Of a stretch of 64,000 nucleotides of DNA, positions 10,301 to 19,375 are shown one piece after another. Under the pieces are notes generated by a model, which was not told the origin of the DNA, ran no database searches, and worked only from the letters and a program-made list of their open reading frames with translations. Every line of letters starts with the position of its first letter. Position 1 is the first letter of the stretch. The stretch covers positions 1 to 64,000 of the forward strand of contig NZ_JAKZGR010000012.1 in the NCBI RefSeq assembly GCF_022549675.1, given 5' to 3'. A program made the translations under genes and the position numbers. This DNA is from Belliella kenyensis (GTDB lineage Bacteria > Bacteroidota > Bacteroidia > Cytophagales > Cyclobacteriaceae).

Positions 10301-10508
10301 CAATGTCCCTCAAAAAATACTTGGTGATTCATTTGTACGGAGCATGAGGCTTTCTTTTACAGGAAATAATTTGCTCATGCTTGTTAGCCATGCCAATGGG
10401 GTAGACCCAGAGTCGGTATTTGCAACAGCAACAAACGCCGTGGGGTTTGAATTACTTTCATTCCCAACATCGCGCTCTTATTTCTTCACAGCTACATTAG
10501 GTTTTTAA
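7386..10508 (+). CDS. SusC/RagA-family TonB-linked outer membrane transporter
   Basis: A 1040-residue protein. A signal peptide (ending PAWAQ, about residue 25) is followed by a carboxypeptidase-regulatory-like domain (about 26-100: GIVKDASSGETLPGVNVLV, GTTTDLDGNY), a TonB-box-like segment (DEFVVTAMG, 105-113) and the plug domain (about 115-250). The plug contains the SusC signature LNPEDIESMSVLKGGAASALYGSR in adjoining pieces and GVILITTKSG. The rest is a TonB-dependent beta barrel ending in an aromatic residue (TATLGF). SusC proteins import large nutrients bound by the SusD lid. The susD gene follows after 19 bp. No glycosidase, peptidase or sulfatase is adjacent, so the substrate cannot be named. 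Confidence 0.95.
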   Translation: MKKINTKNFLFGILIMIIIFPAWAQVEIRGIVKDASSGETLPGVNVLVQGSTTGTTTDLDGNYSLRVSSNAKLQFSYIGYKTQVIDVNNRSQIDIFLEADSQNLDEFVVTAMGVKKERKSLGYAFQEIKTGDLVDSRENNIANALIGKVSGLQVMRSSSSPAASSKIILRGFNSLTGDNQPLIVVDGVPMSNFTGAANNDFWNPSADMGNGLGDLNPEDIESMSVLKGGAASALYGSRAGNGVILITTKSGRAKDGTGISYSATVGFENIFMQPKIQRSFGQGSNGSYDPLSGLSWGPQINGQQVQDWKGDMVPLQAYDNLGNFFRTGNNTTHNLSFQQSLNKNTTIYSSLNYLRDNSKTPGVTLDRLNLMTKVTSNFGKNERWMTDIKVQYMNTEANNRPVGGNNSGNYYGTVLNLPNTVDMLSLKEGMDRKGVQQVWYNPQSSQVNPYWASNNILNQDVRNRFLMNATIQYKFTDWLNAQFQAGTDIFTTKRTGRTYTGAPVNSSYSIGFDSFFENNYIFSLNANKENIKGSKWGGAASIFGQVMTTSFSSLNGNAGELEVPNLFFLGNSVGLPGISESFNRKQINSIFATAEINYDRYWFLNVTGRNDWSSALGIGNRSFFYPSISTSLVVSEMIGKNGGVIPKWMEFAKIRLSYAETGSDLSPYQIFNVYNIGRDPRGYTTASRRGTLFNENIRSELVKSIEAGFDMGFFDNRFGVDFTYYKTNAVNQILTIPMNPLSGYTGRLVNAGDIENRGVEIVFNASILRSNSGLNWDISSNFARNINVINSLHEEVRQVPLGGYDNVTVFGEVGQLYGAIYGTRFRRVLDESSPHFGKLLLNDAGLPVADNGIHLLGNQTANYLLGVTNTFKYKNMALSVQVDGRFGGQFFAGTNAFIQRSGLAEATVVNGRRDDFIVDGVISSGEQLVQNTVSVSHQDYWNAVSGVGNLGITEQNIYDATNMRIRLLQLSYNVPQKILGDSFVRSMRLSFTGNNLLMLVSHANGVDPESVFATATNAVGFELLSFPTSRSYFFTATLGF

Positions 10509-10527
10509 CCCTTAATCAAGACCTACT

Positions 10528-12429
10528 ATGAAAAATCTAACAAAAATAATATTCTCTCTCTTCATAGGACTAACCATTGTATCCTGTGATGACTTTGATA
10601 TGATCAATGACGATCCTATGGCCGCAAGTGCTGACCAAGTTCAAGTTGAATATTTCATCAATAATGCCATCATAGGAGCTCAGCAAGACCCACATATTGC
10701 TGAGCGTGCATTTGTACTATATTGGAAAGGCGCAGGAATGCACAATCTGGGTGGAGGAATTACTTTGGGCACTCACAATGATGGCTGGTCAGTGGATTAC
10801 TGGTCCACAGCCTCATCTTGGCTTAATGCCGCCACGACTGCGATACAAATCGCAAACGAAAAAGCTAACAACGGATCAGCCCAACCTTATAATGACAACT
10901 TGATTCAAGTAGCTAGGATCTGGAGAGCGTATTTACTCTCTGAACTTTCAGATAACTTCGGTCCCATGCCAATCAATGCCTTTCAAGGTATCAACCCTGA
11001 ATTTGTTTCCACAAAAGAAGTATATGACTTTATGCTTGATGAGTTGACACAAGCACAGTCTTTGATAAATACAGATGTAGCGAGACCCTCGAAATTACAG
11101 AACCTTGATGCTGCCTACATGTTTGAATGGGAAAAATGGATTCGATTTGCAAATTCATTGAGAATGAGGTTTGCAATGAGATTGTCAGAAGTCGACCCAA
11201 ATAAGGCGGCATCAGAATTCCAAGCAGCTGTAGCTACGAATTTATATATTTCAGAGGCTTCTCATAATTTTTCCGTAGAGGAAAGACCAGGATGGGATCC
11301 CCTTACTGGCGTGATGTCTAGGGAATGGAATGGACAGTTTTTAAGTGCAACACTAAACAACATATACGTTGGCCTTGGGGGCGTCTCGACACAATCACAG
11401 GTAGGTAGTCAAATGCATGATCATATCAAACCCCAAGAATACATGGGAATGTATTTTCCAGATCAATTTGCTGAAAGGACAAATGATCCCGCTAAAGGTC
11501 ATTGGCTAGATGGCTTACCAGAAAAAATTGATCCAAGAGCTTATAAAGCTTTCTACATTCCAGGAGATTTCAATAATGCTAATTACTCATTCTTCCCTTC
11601 ATGGACTAATGATGCAAGAAATCAAAACGGATTTTTGCTTGACCTTCAAGGAAATCAGATTGAAATCAATACTACTTATACCTGGAATGCATTTGCTAAT
11701 GGAGATTGGGGTGCAAAAGGAACAAGGAACAGACTGAGAGGAGTAATAGGCAAATCACCAGCTATCGGCCAACAATTCAGATCAAGTAGCAATAGAAGAA
11801 TCTTCTTTGCCAGTTGGGAATCATATTTTCTAATTGCAGAGGCCGCTGTGAGGGGCTGGTCTGTTCCTATGAGTGATATTGATGCTTACGAGATGGGTGT
11901 TAGGCATTCTTTTGAGTACTTCGGCACTACACAGTATTTAGACAGCTATTTGGCATCCAATGAATATAACAGAAATGGAACTTCCGCTAGCTTTCTTCAT
12001 ACCCAAGAGCCTCCAGCTTCAAAGAATATGACCCATAGAATTGGTAAAAATGGAGCCCTCGAAACCTATACTTATAATTATCCTGTAAATCACTTGTATA
12101 TGTCTGGCACAGTGAAAAATGATAAACTTACCAAAATCATTACTCAGAAATACATAGCTAATTTCCCTTGGTTGCCATTAGAAGCTTGGAATGATCATAG
12201 AAGATTAGGGTTGCCATTTTTCGTAAACCCATCAGTAGAAAACAATCTACCAAACCTTCCCGATCTAAACAGCTCAAATTACATGACCTCAAATCGGAAA
12301 TTCTTCCCTCAAAGACTCCCTTATCCATCTTCTTTGAGAAATGCTGATCCCAATGGATACACAAAGGCCACCAACCTTCTAGAAGGTCCAGACGCTGTAC
12401 TTACACCATTATATTGGGCAAAAAAATAA
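10528..12429 (+). CDS. SusD/RagB-family nutrient-binding outer membrane lipoprotein
   Basis: A 633-residue lipoprotein. The signal sequence ends in a lipobox (LTIVSC) with the acylated cysteine at residue 20, followed by an acidic DDFD stretch typical of surface-exposed Bacteroidota lipoproteins. The region after it (IDN/INDDP-type segment, WRAYLLSELSDNFGPMP, YDFMLDEL, then KWIRFANSLRMRFAMRLSE) matches the helical SusD fold, probably the SusD-like_2 subgroup (PF12771). It would cap the SusC transporter and capture the ligand. It follows susC by 19 bp and is followed by a strong terminator, so the pair forms a two-gene transcription unit. Confidence 0.93.
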   Translation: MKNLTKIIFSLFIGLTIVSCDDFDMINDDPMAASADQVQVEYFINNAIIGAQQDPHIAERAFVLYWKGAGMHNLGGGITLGTHNDGWSVDYWSTASSWLNAATTAIQIANEKANNGSAQPYNDNLIQVARIWRAYLLSELSDNFGPMPINAFQGINPEFVSTKEVYDFMLDELTQAQSLINTDVARPSKLQNLDAAYMFEWEKWIRFANSLRMRFAMRLSEVDPNKAASEFQAAVATNLYISEASHNFSVEERPGWDPLTGVMSREWNGQFLSATLNNIYVGLGGVSTQSQVGSQMHDHIKPQEYMGMYFPDQFAERTNDPAKGHWLDGLPEKIDPRAYKAFYIPGDFNNANYSFFPSWTNDARNQNGFLLDLQGNQIEINTTYTWNAFANGDWGAKGTRNRLRGVIGKSPAIGQQFRSSSNRRIFFASWESYFLIAEAAVRGWSVPMSDIDAYEMGVRHSFEYFGTTQYLDSYLASNEYNRNGTSASFLHTQEPPASKNMTHRIGKNGALETYTYNYPVNHLYMSGTVKNDKLTKIITQKYIANFPWLPLEAWNDHRRLGLPFFVNPSVENNLPNLPDLNSSNYMTSNRKFFPQRLPYPSSLRNADPNGYTKATNLLEGPDAVLTPLYWAKK

Positions 12430-12440
12430 ATCATATTCAG

Positions 12441-12476
12441 TTAAGGGGGCTTGCATTCAGCCTCCTTAACTTTTTT
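12441..12476 (+). terminator. Rho-independent terminator after susCD-like pair
   Basis: An 11-bp stem (TTAAGGGGGCT / AGCCTCCTTAA, with one G-U pair) around a 7-nt loop is followed by C and T6. It lies 12 bp after the susD stop codon. Confidence 0.85.
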
Positions 12477-13160
12477 AAAAACCTTATGAAGTGGTAAAAT
12501 TAGTACTTTTAAATACGGAATTTGGTTGTAGCCTACTTATCCATTGAGATCAATTCATTGAATAAATCGGAAGCTGTCTGCCATTATCAAAGCTAAGCTA
12601 AATCGAGATCATCTAGATTTTAGGTGAAGTTCTATAAATACAAAATCACCTAACCCATAAATCACCGTTTACACTGATATTTTTCAATCTGAATATAAAA
12701 ATGTGATCATGATACGCATTTAAAGACCTCCTATCGGTTTCCAAAGAAGATTTAAAAAAATTAACACCTACAATTTTTTTTATTACTAACTCTTCCTCAA
12801 TTTTCCCGTTCTGATTCTATTATCAATTTAATCATTAAAATAACTAACCACCGTCATCATCAACAGTAGATTCTAGTCCTAAGAGCATGATATATTTTAA
12901 GTCAATATGAGTATTGGTTTAGATTAAAACTAAAAGCTGCACTAAGCCAAATCAGTATTTGATTCATTGAAGATTTTGTTACTTAACTATGGATATACGG
13001 AACTTTGCCAATAACCTTACAAAATTCCGATTTATCTAACTTCCGATATAAATTGATATTGGATACTTATGGATATTGACCATTAACAACCTGTTGAGCC
13101 AATGAATTGACGTTACTGGCAAAAAAGCGTATAATCAGATACTTAAATTAGAATAACAGC
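12477..13160 (+). other. Intergenic region, about 680 bp
   Basis: A long AT-rich spacer between the susD terminator and the DUF5686 gene. No coding frame with sensible start and composition, no tRNA and no strong hairpin is visible. It separates the two loci transcriptionally and may contain decayed sequence. Confidence 0.4.
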
Positions 13161-15827
13161 ATGTATCCAATTAATCCCAGTGATATGATAGATTTTTACA
13201 AAAAAGCCTCCCTTCTCATTTATCTTTTATCTTTGATTTTTTGCAACTTCTCCTTAGCTCAAGGCATTCGAGGTAAAGTCACAGATGACTCAGGCGAGCC
13301 ACTGGGCTATGCTTCGATTTTCATAAGAAATCTCGGAGATGGAATCCCTACCAATCAGCAAGGAGAGTTTGAATACAAGCTTAGACCTGGATTCTATGAC
13401 GTAGTCGTCCAATATATGGGCTATACCTCTAAAGTCCAGACTATCGAGGTCAAAGAAGAATGGGTGAAACTAGATTTTATTTTAGAACAACAAACCTATG
13501 CCTTGCAAGAAGTCACGATCAACAGTAAAGCCGAAGACCCTGCACTAACTATCATGCGCAAAGCGATTTCAAAAGCCAAATTCCATAGACTCCAAGTCGA
13601 CGAATACACCATGACGGTCTATCTAAAGGGGACAGGGCAGCTTACTAATGCCCCATTTTTTATGAAGAAAGAATTGGAAAAAGAAGGACTGAAATTAAAC
13701 GAGGCCTATACTACAGAGTCAGTGTCAGAGATTACCTTCCGACAACCAAATACGGTCGAGGAAAAGGTAATCAGCATCAGAACAAATGGAGACAACAACC
13801 AGACATCACCAGCACCATACATTGTCACTAGTTTTTATCAAGAGAAAATAAATGAAGCAATCTCTCCTCTAGCACCATCAGCCTTTGCATATTACAAGTT
13901 CCGATTTGAGGGATCATTTATAGAAAATGGCTATACCATAAACAAAATAAGAGTAACCCCTAGGTCAAGAGGTGAAAGAGTTTTTGAAGGTCACATTTTT
14001 ATCATCGAAGATCATTGGGCTATTCATAGCCTTGACCTAAAGACATCGCTTTTAGGCTTTGATATAGGAGTCAGACAGCTTTATAGTGAGGTCGCTACTC
14101 ATGTATGGATGCCCACTACTCATACCTATACCTTCGGGGGGAAGTTCTTTGGTTTTGCTGGAGAATACAAATACCTAGCATCAGCAAGAGATCACAAAGT
14201 GATAATCAATCAAGACCTAATTGTAGACACCAAGATTCTTGATGAAAAAGTCCAAGAAATCCCTAAATCAATCAGAAGTTTAGATAAAAATGTATCTGCT
14301 TTGGAACAAATGGCTCAAAATGACCAACTAAGCAGAAAAGATTTCCGAAAACTTATCAATGAATATGAAAAAGAAGCCCTCAAAGAAAGAGAAGATGTAG
14401 CAGTGATTTCTAATAGATCTTATAAAATCGATTCCTTGGCAAAAAAAAGAGATTTGAGCTATTGGGATAGCATACGACCACTGAAACTGACGGAAGCAGA
14501 GATAAAAGGCTATCAGAGAGATGACAGCCTAGCTGTAGTAGAGGCAGCAAAAGTCAGCGAAAATGATAGCTTAGCAAAAAAATCAATGCGCAAATTCAAC
14601 CCCCTTGATATACTCACTGGTGGTGGCTATAACTTTGGCAAAGGTAGATCCGCAGGCTTCAAGAGCAATCCGTCAAGTATCTCTTTCAATACCGTGGAAG
14701 GTTACAGGGCTGTTCTGAGTGGTTATTACAAAGTTCAAAAATCAGAGAAAATGGCAGATTCTGTCACCAACCATACAAGGTCATGGAGCATTGAACCTGA
14801 GCTAAGATATGGGTTTTCTAGTAAGCAATTTTACAGCATGATAGACATCAAAAGATCTGTAAATAAAGGTAGGCCAGGCCACACACTTGGTTTGAAAGGT
14901 GGCTCATACATTTTTCAATACAATGCAGACAACCCCATCAATGAACTTGTAAATTCACTCTATTCATTTTTTCTGAGACAGAATTACATGAAGCTATTTG
15001 AACAAGATTTTGCCACTTTATACTTTGCTCACAGGATTTCTGACGCATTTACTTACAGATCAAGTATCACTTATGCAGATAGAAGGAGTCTAAGTAACAA
15101 TACAGACTTTAGCCTATACAATAGAGACTCGCGTAACTATACTGACAACATCCCTGAGAATATTGAGACCATGCCAGATAACTTTGAAAACAACAAATCT
15201 CTCATTTGGAAAAGTAGCATTAGCTGGAGGCCTGGTGTCAAGTACCAAATACGCAATGGAAGAAAAATTCCGCTTTTGGACAGCGCTCCATTAGTCAACT
15301 TCTCCTACACCAAAGGAATCAAGCACCAAAGAAGCATTGATCATGCTGATTTTGATTTACTGGAAGGAGGTATCGAGCATTTCTTTAATTTTGGTGTGAG
15401 CGGAAAGCTTGACTTCAACTTAAAAGCAGGAACCTTCATCAATAACAACAAGGTGTATTTCCAAGATTTTGTTCACTTTGGAGGGAACCGAACAATCTTT
15501 GCCAATATGGGCGTTGCATCAAACTACAGATTTCTTGATTACTATCAGTACAGCACATCTAGTGAGTATGTCAGTGGAATCGTTCATTATCAGTTTAGGA
15601 AATTTCTATTAACCCAACTACCCATGCTGAGGTTTACAGGTTTGAGAGAAAATTTATTTTTTAATTATCTCAAAACTGCAAATTCACCCCACTATTGGGA
15701 GGTAGGTTATTCATTGGATAACCTCTTCAGGGTATTCCGAATTGAGATGGGAGCTGGATTTGAAAACAATAATTTTAATAGAGGTGGCGTGAGATTGGGT
15801 ATCGCTAGTTTTATCACAATCAATTAA
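13161..15827 (+). CDS. DUF5686 / carboxypeptidase-regulatory-like domain outer membrane protein
   Basis: An 888-residue protein. A signal peptide (ending SLAQ near residue 34) precedes a carboxypeptidase-regulatory-like beta domain (about 35-120: GIRGKVTDDSGEPLGYASIF, then GYTSKVQTIEV). A DUF5686-type body follows, with KAEDPALTIMRKAISKAKFH, a central region rich in Glu and Lys, and a C-terminal barrel-like half. Many Bacteroidota genomes encode several such proteins; their function is not established, though an outer membrane location is expected. An in-frame ATG at 13185 gives a cleaner signal peptide and may be the true start. The gene stands alone. Confidence 0.88.
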   Translation: MYPINPSDMIDFYKKASLLIYLLSLIFCNFSLAQGIRGKVTDDSGEPLGYASIFIRNLGDGIPTNQQGEFEYKLRPGFYDVVVQYMGYTSKVQTIEVKEEWVKLDFILEQQTYALQEVTINSKAEDPALTIMRKAISKAKFHRLQVDEYTMTVYLKGTGQLTNAPFFMKKELEKEGLKLNEAYTTESVSEITFRQPNTVEEKVISIRTNGDNNQTSPAPYIVTSFYQEKINEAISPLAPSAFAYYKFRFEGSFIENGYTINKIRVTPRSRGERVFEGHIFIIEDHWAIHSLDLKTSLLGFDIGVRQLYSEVATHVWMPTTHTYTFGGKFFGFAGEYKYLASARDHKVIINQDLIVDTKILDEKVQEIPKSIRSLDKNVSALEQMAQNDQLSRKDFRKLINEYEKEALKEREDVAVISNRSYKIDSLAKKRDLSYWDSIRPLKLTEAEIKGYQRDDSLAVVEAAKVSENDSLAKKSMRKFNPLDILTGGGYNFGKGRSAGFKSNPSSISFNTVEGYRAVLSGYYKVQKSEKMADSVTNHTRSWSIEPELRYGFSSKQFYSMIDIKRSVNKGRPGHTLGLKGGSYIFQYNADNPINELVNSLYSFFLRQNYMKLFEQDFATLYFAHRISDAFTYRSSITYADRRSLSNNTDFSLYNRDSRNYTDNIPENIETMPDNFENNKSLIWKSSISWRPGVKYQIRNGRKIPLLDSAPLVNFSYTKGIKHQRSIDHADFDLLEGGIEHFFNFGVSGKLDFNLKAGTFINNNKVYFQDFVHFGGNRTIFANMGVASNYRFLDYYQYSTSSEYVSGIVHYQFRKFLLTQLPMLRFTGLRENLFFNYLKTANSPHYWEVGYSLDNLFRVFRIEMGAGFENNNFNRGGVRLGIASFITIN

Positions 15828-16091
15828 TTGAACCAGTTCTTCAAATTACTCAACTAAAATCAAAAAACCTGACAACTAACTCCAAATAACAACATAAAGA
15901 AAAATAATCCCTGCATGAGTATTAGCATATTTGCTTCCTAAAGTTTTGATTTGGGTATTACATTTTACAAGCAATCTCAGAGTCCAAAAGGGCTGATATT
16001 TTGAATATTCATCCTAAGATAGTACCTTAGTAGCTGTAAGGTTTAATAATTGGAAAGATTGGATCACTTATGGTGATCACATCTTTAATCT

Positions 16092-16118
16092 GGGCTTCTT
16101 AGAAGCCTTTTTTATTTT
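16092..16118 (+). terminator. Rho-independent terminator
   Basis: A hairpin GGCTTC-TTA-GAAGCC (16093-16107) is followed by T6 and further T-rich sequence on the plus strand. It is 265 bp after the DUF5686 gene and abuts the 3' end of the convergent kinase gene. It probably ends plus-strand transcription here. A second small inverted repeat (GATCAC-TTATG-GTGATC, near 16063-16079) lies just before it. Confidence 0.65.
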
Positions 16119-17350
16119 CAAAACTTAAAAAAATCCTCTTTCTTCATTTCTGCCATTTGCTCTTTTACACCATTGAGTACTATTCGGAAGGTAGTTCCTT
16201 TACCTACTTCGGAGTTTTTTACAAATATCTTACCTTGATGATATCCTTCGATGATTCGTTTTGCTAATGTCAGACCTAGTCCCCACCCCCTCTTTCTAGT
16301 CGAAAAACCAGGATTGAAAACTTTTTTGTACAAACCCTTCTCCATTCCTTTACCAGTATCAGCGATATCTATGATAACAAATTGCTCACTTTCTTTTATA
16401 ATCTCAATTGAAATCTGGCCTTGACCTCTCATAGCATCTACGGCATTTTTACAAATGTTCTCGATTACCCATTCTAGCAGAGGCCTATTTATCATCGCTT
16501 CTATGTCTCTAGCGTATCCATTTACATGAATTTCAACTTTACTAGATATCCTCGGTCTCAAATAGGCAATCGCCTCATCTACTACACTAAAAACATTCTC
16601 TGACTGAATTACAGGCTTGCTTCCAATGGAACTAAATCGCTCCGTCACCATCCTTAGCTTGACTACGTCTTTGTCCATTTCTTGAATCACCTCCTTATTC
16701 TCATCCCAGACTGGAGAATTCTTCAAATAATCAATCCATGCCATGAGAGATGCTATAGGCGTCCCTAGCTGATGGGCTGTTTCTTTAGTCAGACCTGCCC
16801 ATACTTGATTTTGCTCAGCAATTTTTGACTGATTGAATACAGCATAAGCCAAAACTCCAAACACAATTATCACCGCAAGCTGCACATATGGATAATATCG
16901 TAGCGAAGTGAGCAATTCGGAATTTCTATAGAAAATAAATGAACCATTCTCCATTTGAATTGGCTCGTATTGATCTCTCATTTTGATCAGCTCATTTCTG
17001 AGCATTTCTACCCGCTCTTCGTCCGTTGACTTTTTACCAAAATTAATATTCTTGTATTCTCCAGGATTGCCAAATTCATCCATTATGATTAATGGGATAG
17101 AGTTATTTTGCTGGATAATCTCCTGATTGATAAATGTCAAATTATCGGTATAGATAGCTGCATACTCTAAAGCTCTTGCTAATAGCTCTATTTGTCTTTT
17201 TTCACGATCTTTAAGCTCCTCGACCAGATCATTGGTGTAATATATAGAACCAAAACTAATCACAACAGAACAAATAAATATTAGCCATTTGATCCGATTT
17301 TTGTTTTGATAAAAATCAAGCGTGGCAATCTCCTGAAGGGTATACTTCAT
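16118..17350 (-). CDS. Membrane sensor histidine kinase (HisKA-type)
   Basis: From the ATG at 17350 this is a 410-residue kinase (MKYTLQEIATLDF...). Two transmembrane helices (about 20-39 and 153-171) flank a periplasmic sensor of about 110 residues. The dimerisation box has H193 in TKETAHQLGTPIASLMAW. The ATPase domain has the N-box N302 (ENICKNAVDAM), DTGKG (331-335), an F-box (FNPGFSTRKRGWGLGL) and a G2 region. No response regulator is adjacent, so the partner is unknown. The frame could be extended to an ATG at 17485, but the extra 45 residues look unlike a kinase N-terminus and would begin inside a -7-like element (17483-17490), so the shorter start is preferred. Confidence 0.85.
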   Translation of the reverse strand: MKYTLQEIATLDFYQNKNRIKWLIFICSVVISFGSIYYTNDLVEELKDREKRQIELLARALEYAAIYTDNLTFINQEIIQQNNSIPLIIMDEFGNPGEYKNINFGKKSTDEERVEMLRNELIKMRDQYEPIQMENGSFIFYRNSELLTSLRYYPYVQLAVIIVFGVLAYAVFNQSKIAEQNQVWAGLTKETAHQLGTPIASLMAWIDYLKNSPVWDENKEVIQEMDKDVVKLRMVTERFSSIGSKPVIQSENVFSVVDEAIAYLRPRISSKVEIHVNGYARDIEAMINRPLLEWVIENICKNAVDAMRGQGQISIEIIKESEQFVIIDIADTGKGMEKGLYKKVFNPGFSTRKRGWGLGLTLAKRIIEGYHQGKIFVKNSEVGKGTTFRIVLNGVKEQMAEMKKEDFFKF

Positions 17351-17452
17351 ATTGTAACAATTCTTGGATGTAAGCGTAGTACTAATAGACAACTCAATTT
17401 TGTCATAGATATTATCAATCGGACAAAATTTACTATAAGCACTAAGTGGCTT

Positions 17453-17460
17453 TAAATTTG
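17453..17460 (+). promoter_or_regulatory. Candidate dps -7 promoter element
   Basis: TAAATTTG matches the Bacteroidota -7 consensus TAnnTTTG and lies 37 bp before the dps ATG. No TTG is seen at the expected -33 spacing, so support is moderate. A divergent match, CAAAAATA at 17483-17490, could serve the kinase gene. Confidence 0.35.
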
Positions 17461-17497
17461 ATATATAATTATTGTTTAAAACCAAAAATATAATAAA

Positions 17498-17968
17498 ATG
17501 AGCACAAACGATATCGGATTAGAAATAAAAGACAGCAAAGTTTTAGCTAAAAAATTAAATGAGCTTTTAGCAAACTACGAGATATACTACCAAAATTTGA
17601 GAAATTTCCATTGGAACGTGTCTGGTCCAAACTTCTTTGAGCTTCACGCAAAGTTCGAAGAACTTTATAATGCAGCAAACCTTGGTATCGATGAAGTCGC
17701 TGAAAGGATACTTACATTAGGTATTAGGCCTCTATCGTCATTTGATGAATATATCCACAATGCAGAAATCAAAGAAGCGAAAGAAGTCGGAGATGCAAAA
17801 AAAATGGTAGAAATAGTCAGAGATAATTTAAATACACTTTTGAAACTTGAAAGGGAAGTATTAGACATTGCATCTGAACAAAATGACGAGGGTACCGTTT
17901 CACTCATGAGTGAGTACATTACTGGAAAAGAAAAAGTTGTGTGGATGCTCTCCGCATATTTGAAATAA
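17498..17968 (+). CDS. dps: Dps family DNA-binding ferritin-like protein
   Basis: A 156-residue protein of normal Dps length. The intersubunit ferroxidase residues are present with the spacing of E. coli Dps: H38 (FHWNVSGPNFFELH), H50, an acidic residue at E54, D65 and E69 (DEVAERI). Dps forms dodecamers that oxidise and store iron using peroxide and protect DNA under starvation or oxidative stress. The N-terminal tail is short with few lysines, so non-specific DNA binding may be weak. It is monocistronic, bounded by a divergent kinase gene and a very strong bidirectional hairpin. Confidence 0.95.
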   Translation: MSTNDIGLEIKDSKVLAKKLNELLANYEIYYQNLRNFHWNVSGPNFFELHAKFEELYNAANLGIDEVAERILTLGIRPLSSFDEYIHNAEIKEAKEVGDAKKMVEIVRDNLNTLLKLEREVLDIASEQNDEGTVSLMSEYITGKEKVVWMLSAYLK

Positions 17969-17991
17969 AGCCAATTATTATTTTAATTTTA

Positions 17992-18046
17992 ATCACCACA
18001 AACCAAAAGACCAACTCTTCGAGTTGGTCTTTTGGTTTGTGGTGAT
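17992..18046. terminator. Bidirectional terminator, 26-bp perfect stem
   Basis: A perfect 26-bp inverted repeat with a 3-nt loop (TTC) lies between the convergent dps and ABC permease genes. The inner core is GACCAACTC-TTC-GAGTTGGTC, flanked by AAAA on one side and TTTT on the other, so it can work on either strand. The arms extend a further 13 bp beyond the usual core. Confidence 0.85.
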
Positions 18047-18067
18047 CTAGGTAGACTACATCCTATC

Positions 18068-19375
18068 TCAAGAGCTGCTACGTATCCATTTCCACAAGGT
18101 CTTATAGCCTACTTTTGAGCCATGCATAAGTATCCCAATACGGTATATCTTCCCTGCAAGCCAAGTAGTAGATAAAAATCCCACTATCAACGACCCCATG
18201 GATAATAGAAGCTCATGAATGGGAACTCCAAAACTTATTCTCCCCATCATCGCTATAGGGGAAGTCAAAGGAATAACAGAAAGCCAAAATGACACGATGC
18301 TATCTGGATCATCTAATACAAAAATAAATAGTCCCATATAAGCAATAAGTAGCGGAATAGTCACAGGGAACATAAACTGTTGGGCATCACTTGGCGTATC
18401 TACAGCAGCCCCAATAGCAGCGAAAAACGCACCATAAAGCAAAAATCCTCCCAAAAAATAAAATACAAAAGTAAGAACAAGCTGTATAAAATTCACTCCT
18501 TGTAAAGCTAGAGCAACCTGAGAAAACCCTCCCAAATTAGGCATGGCAACTACATCAGGACTCATCAACACCATGGCTGTTTGCTGAGGCATCTGCATGC
18601 CAAAATAACCCATTACCACAGCAGAAAGGGCTGAGATCAAAAAGATCCATATGAGGAATTGTGTCAATCCAACAGCACCTATCCCGATGATCTTCCCTAA
18701 CATCAATTGAAAAGGTCTAAGTGAAGACACCAATATCTCGATTATCCTACTTGATTTTTCTTCTATGACACCTTGCATGACTTGATTCCCGTACACAAAA
18801 ATAAAAATGTATATCAGAATCCCTGTCAGAAAACCTAAGCCATAATTCAACGTAGCGTCAGTAGCAGCCTCTTGACCCATACCCTGCACAGTTAGCGTCT
18901 GAATACTGACTGAAGTCTTAATAGAAGCTAGGATAGAAGGGTCTATGCCTTGCTGCATCAGTTTGTAATCCTCAATTCTCTTCTTAATACTAGCTTCCAA
19001 ACTTGTAATCAGTGTCATACTTGGGTTAGTCCCACCATAATATTGTATACCAGAAGGATTCCCAAGGTCCATTTTAGGGATGTAAAGGAAACCATATCTT
19101 TCCCCTAGCTGCACTTTTTCCTTGCCCTCCTCTTTTGAAATTTTAGAAATCGAAAAAACATAGGCATCATTATTCTGCACATAGAAAAAGTCATTTTCAT
19201 CAACCACTTCTATGATCTTGACTTGACTACCAGACTTATCCTCCAATGCCATCCACAAAAACACCCCCATGATAGTCGGAAAGATCAGCGGTGTCAGCAA
19301 GGTTGCCAGTAAAAAAGATTTCTTTTTTACCTTTGCCAAATACTCTCGCTGTATTACCAAGAAGACTTTACCCAT
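18068..19375 (-). CDS. ABC transporter permease (NatB-like, ABC-2 type)
   Basis: A 435-residue membrane protein. It has an N-terminal helix (about 22-42, after the basic VIQREYLAKVKKKSF segment typical of NatB-type permeases), a large extracytoplasmic domain (about 45-175) and five or so C-terminal helices. The motif VIEEKSSRIIEILVSSLRPFQLMLGKI is characteristic of the ABC-2 family related to NatB/YhaP. Its start overlaps the end of the ATPase gene by 8 bp, so the two form one exporter. Substrate class (sodium, peptide or drug) cannot be decided from sequence. Confidence 0.9.
   Translation of the reverse strand: MGKVFLVIQREYLAKVKKKSFLLATLLTPLIFPTIMGVFLWMALEDKSGSQVKIIEVVDENDFFYVQNNDAYVFSISKISKEEGKEKVQLGERYGFLYIPKMDLGNPSGIQYYGGTNPSMTLITSLEASIKKRIEDYKLMQQGIDPSILASIKTSVSIQTLTVQGMGQEAATDATLNYGLGFLTGILIYIFIFVYGNQVMQGVIEEKSSRIIEILVSSLRPFQLMLGKIIGIGAVGLTQFLIWIFLISALSAVVMGYFGMQMPQQTAMVLMSPDVVAMPNLGGFSQVALALQGVNFIQLVLTFVFYFLGGFLLYGAFFAAIGAAVDTPSDAQQFMFPVTIPLLIAYMGLFIFVLDDPDSIVSFWLSVIPLTSPIAMMGRISFGVPIHELLLSMGSLIVGFLSTTWLAGKIYRIGILMHGSKVGYKTLWKWIRSSS

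Noticed and set aside
17350-17485. N-terminal extension of the sensor kinase to the ATG at 17485
   Set aside because: The extra residues are unlike a kinase start and would begin within a -7-like element; the ATG at 17350 fits the membrane topology.
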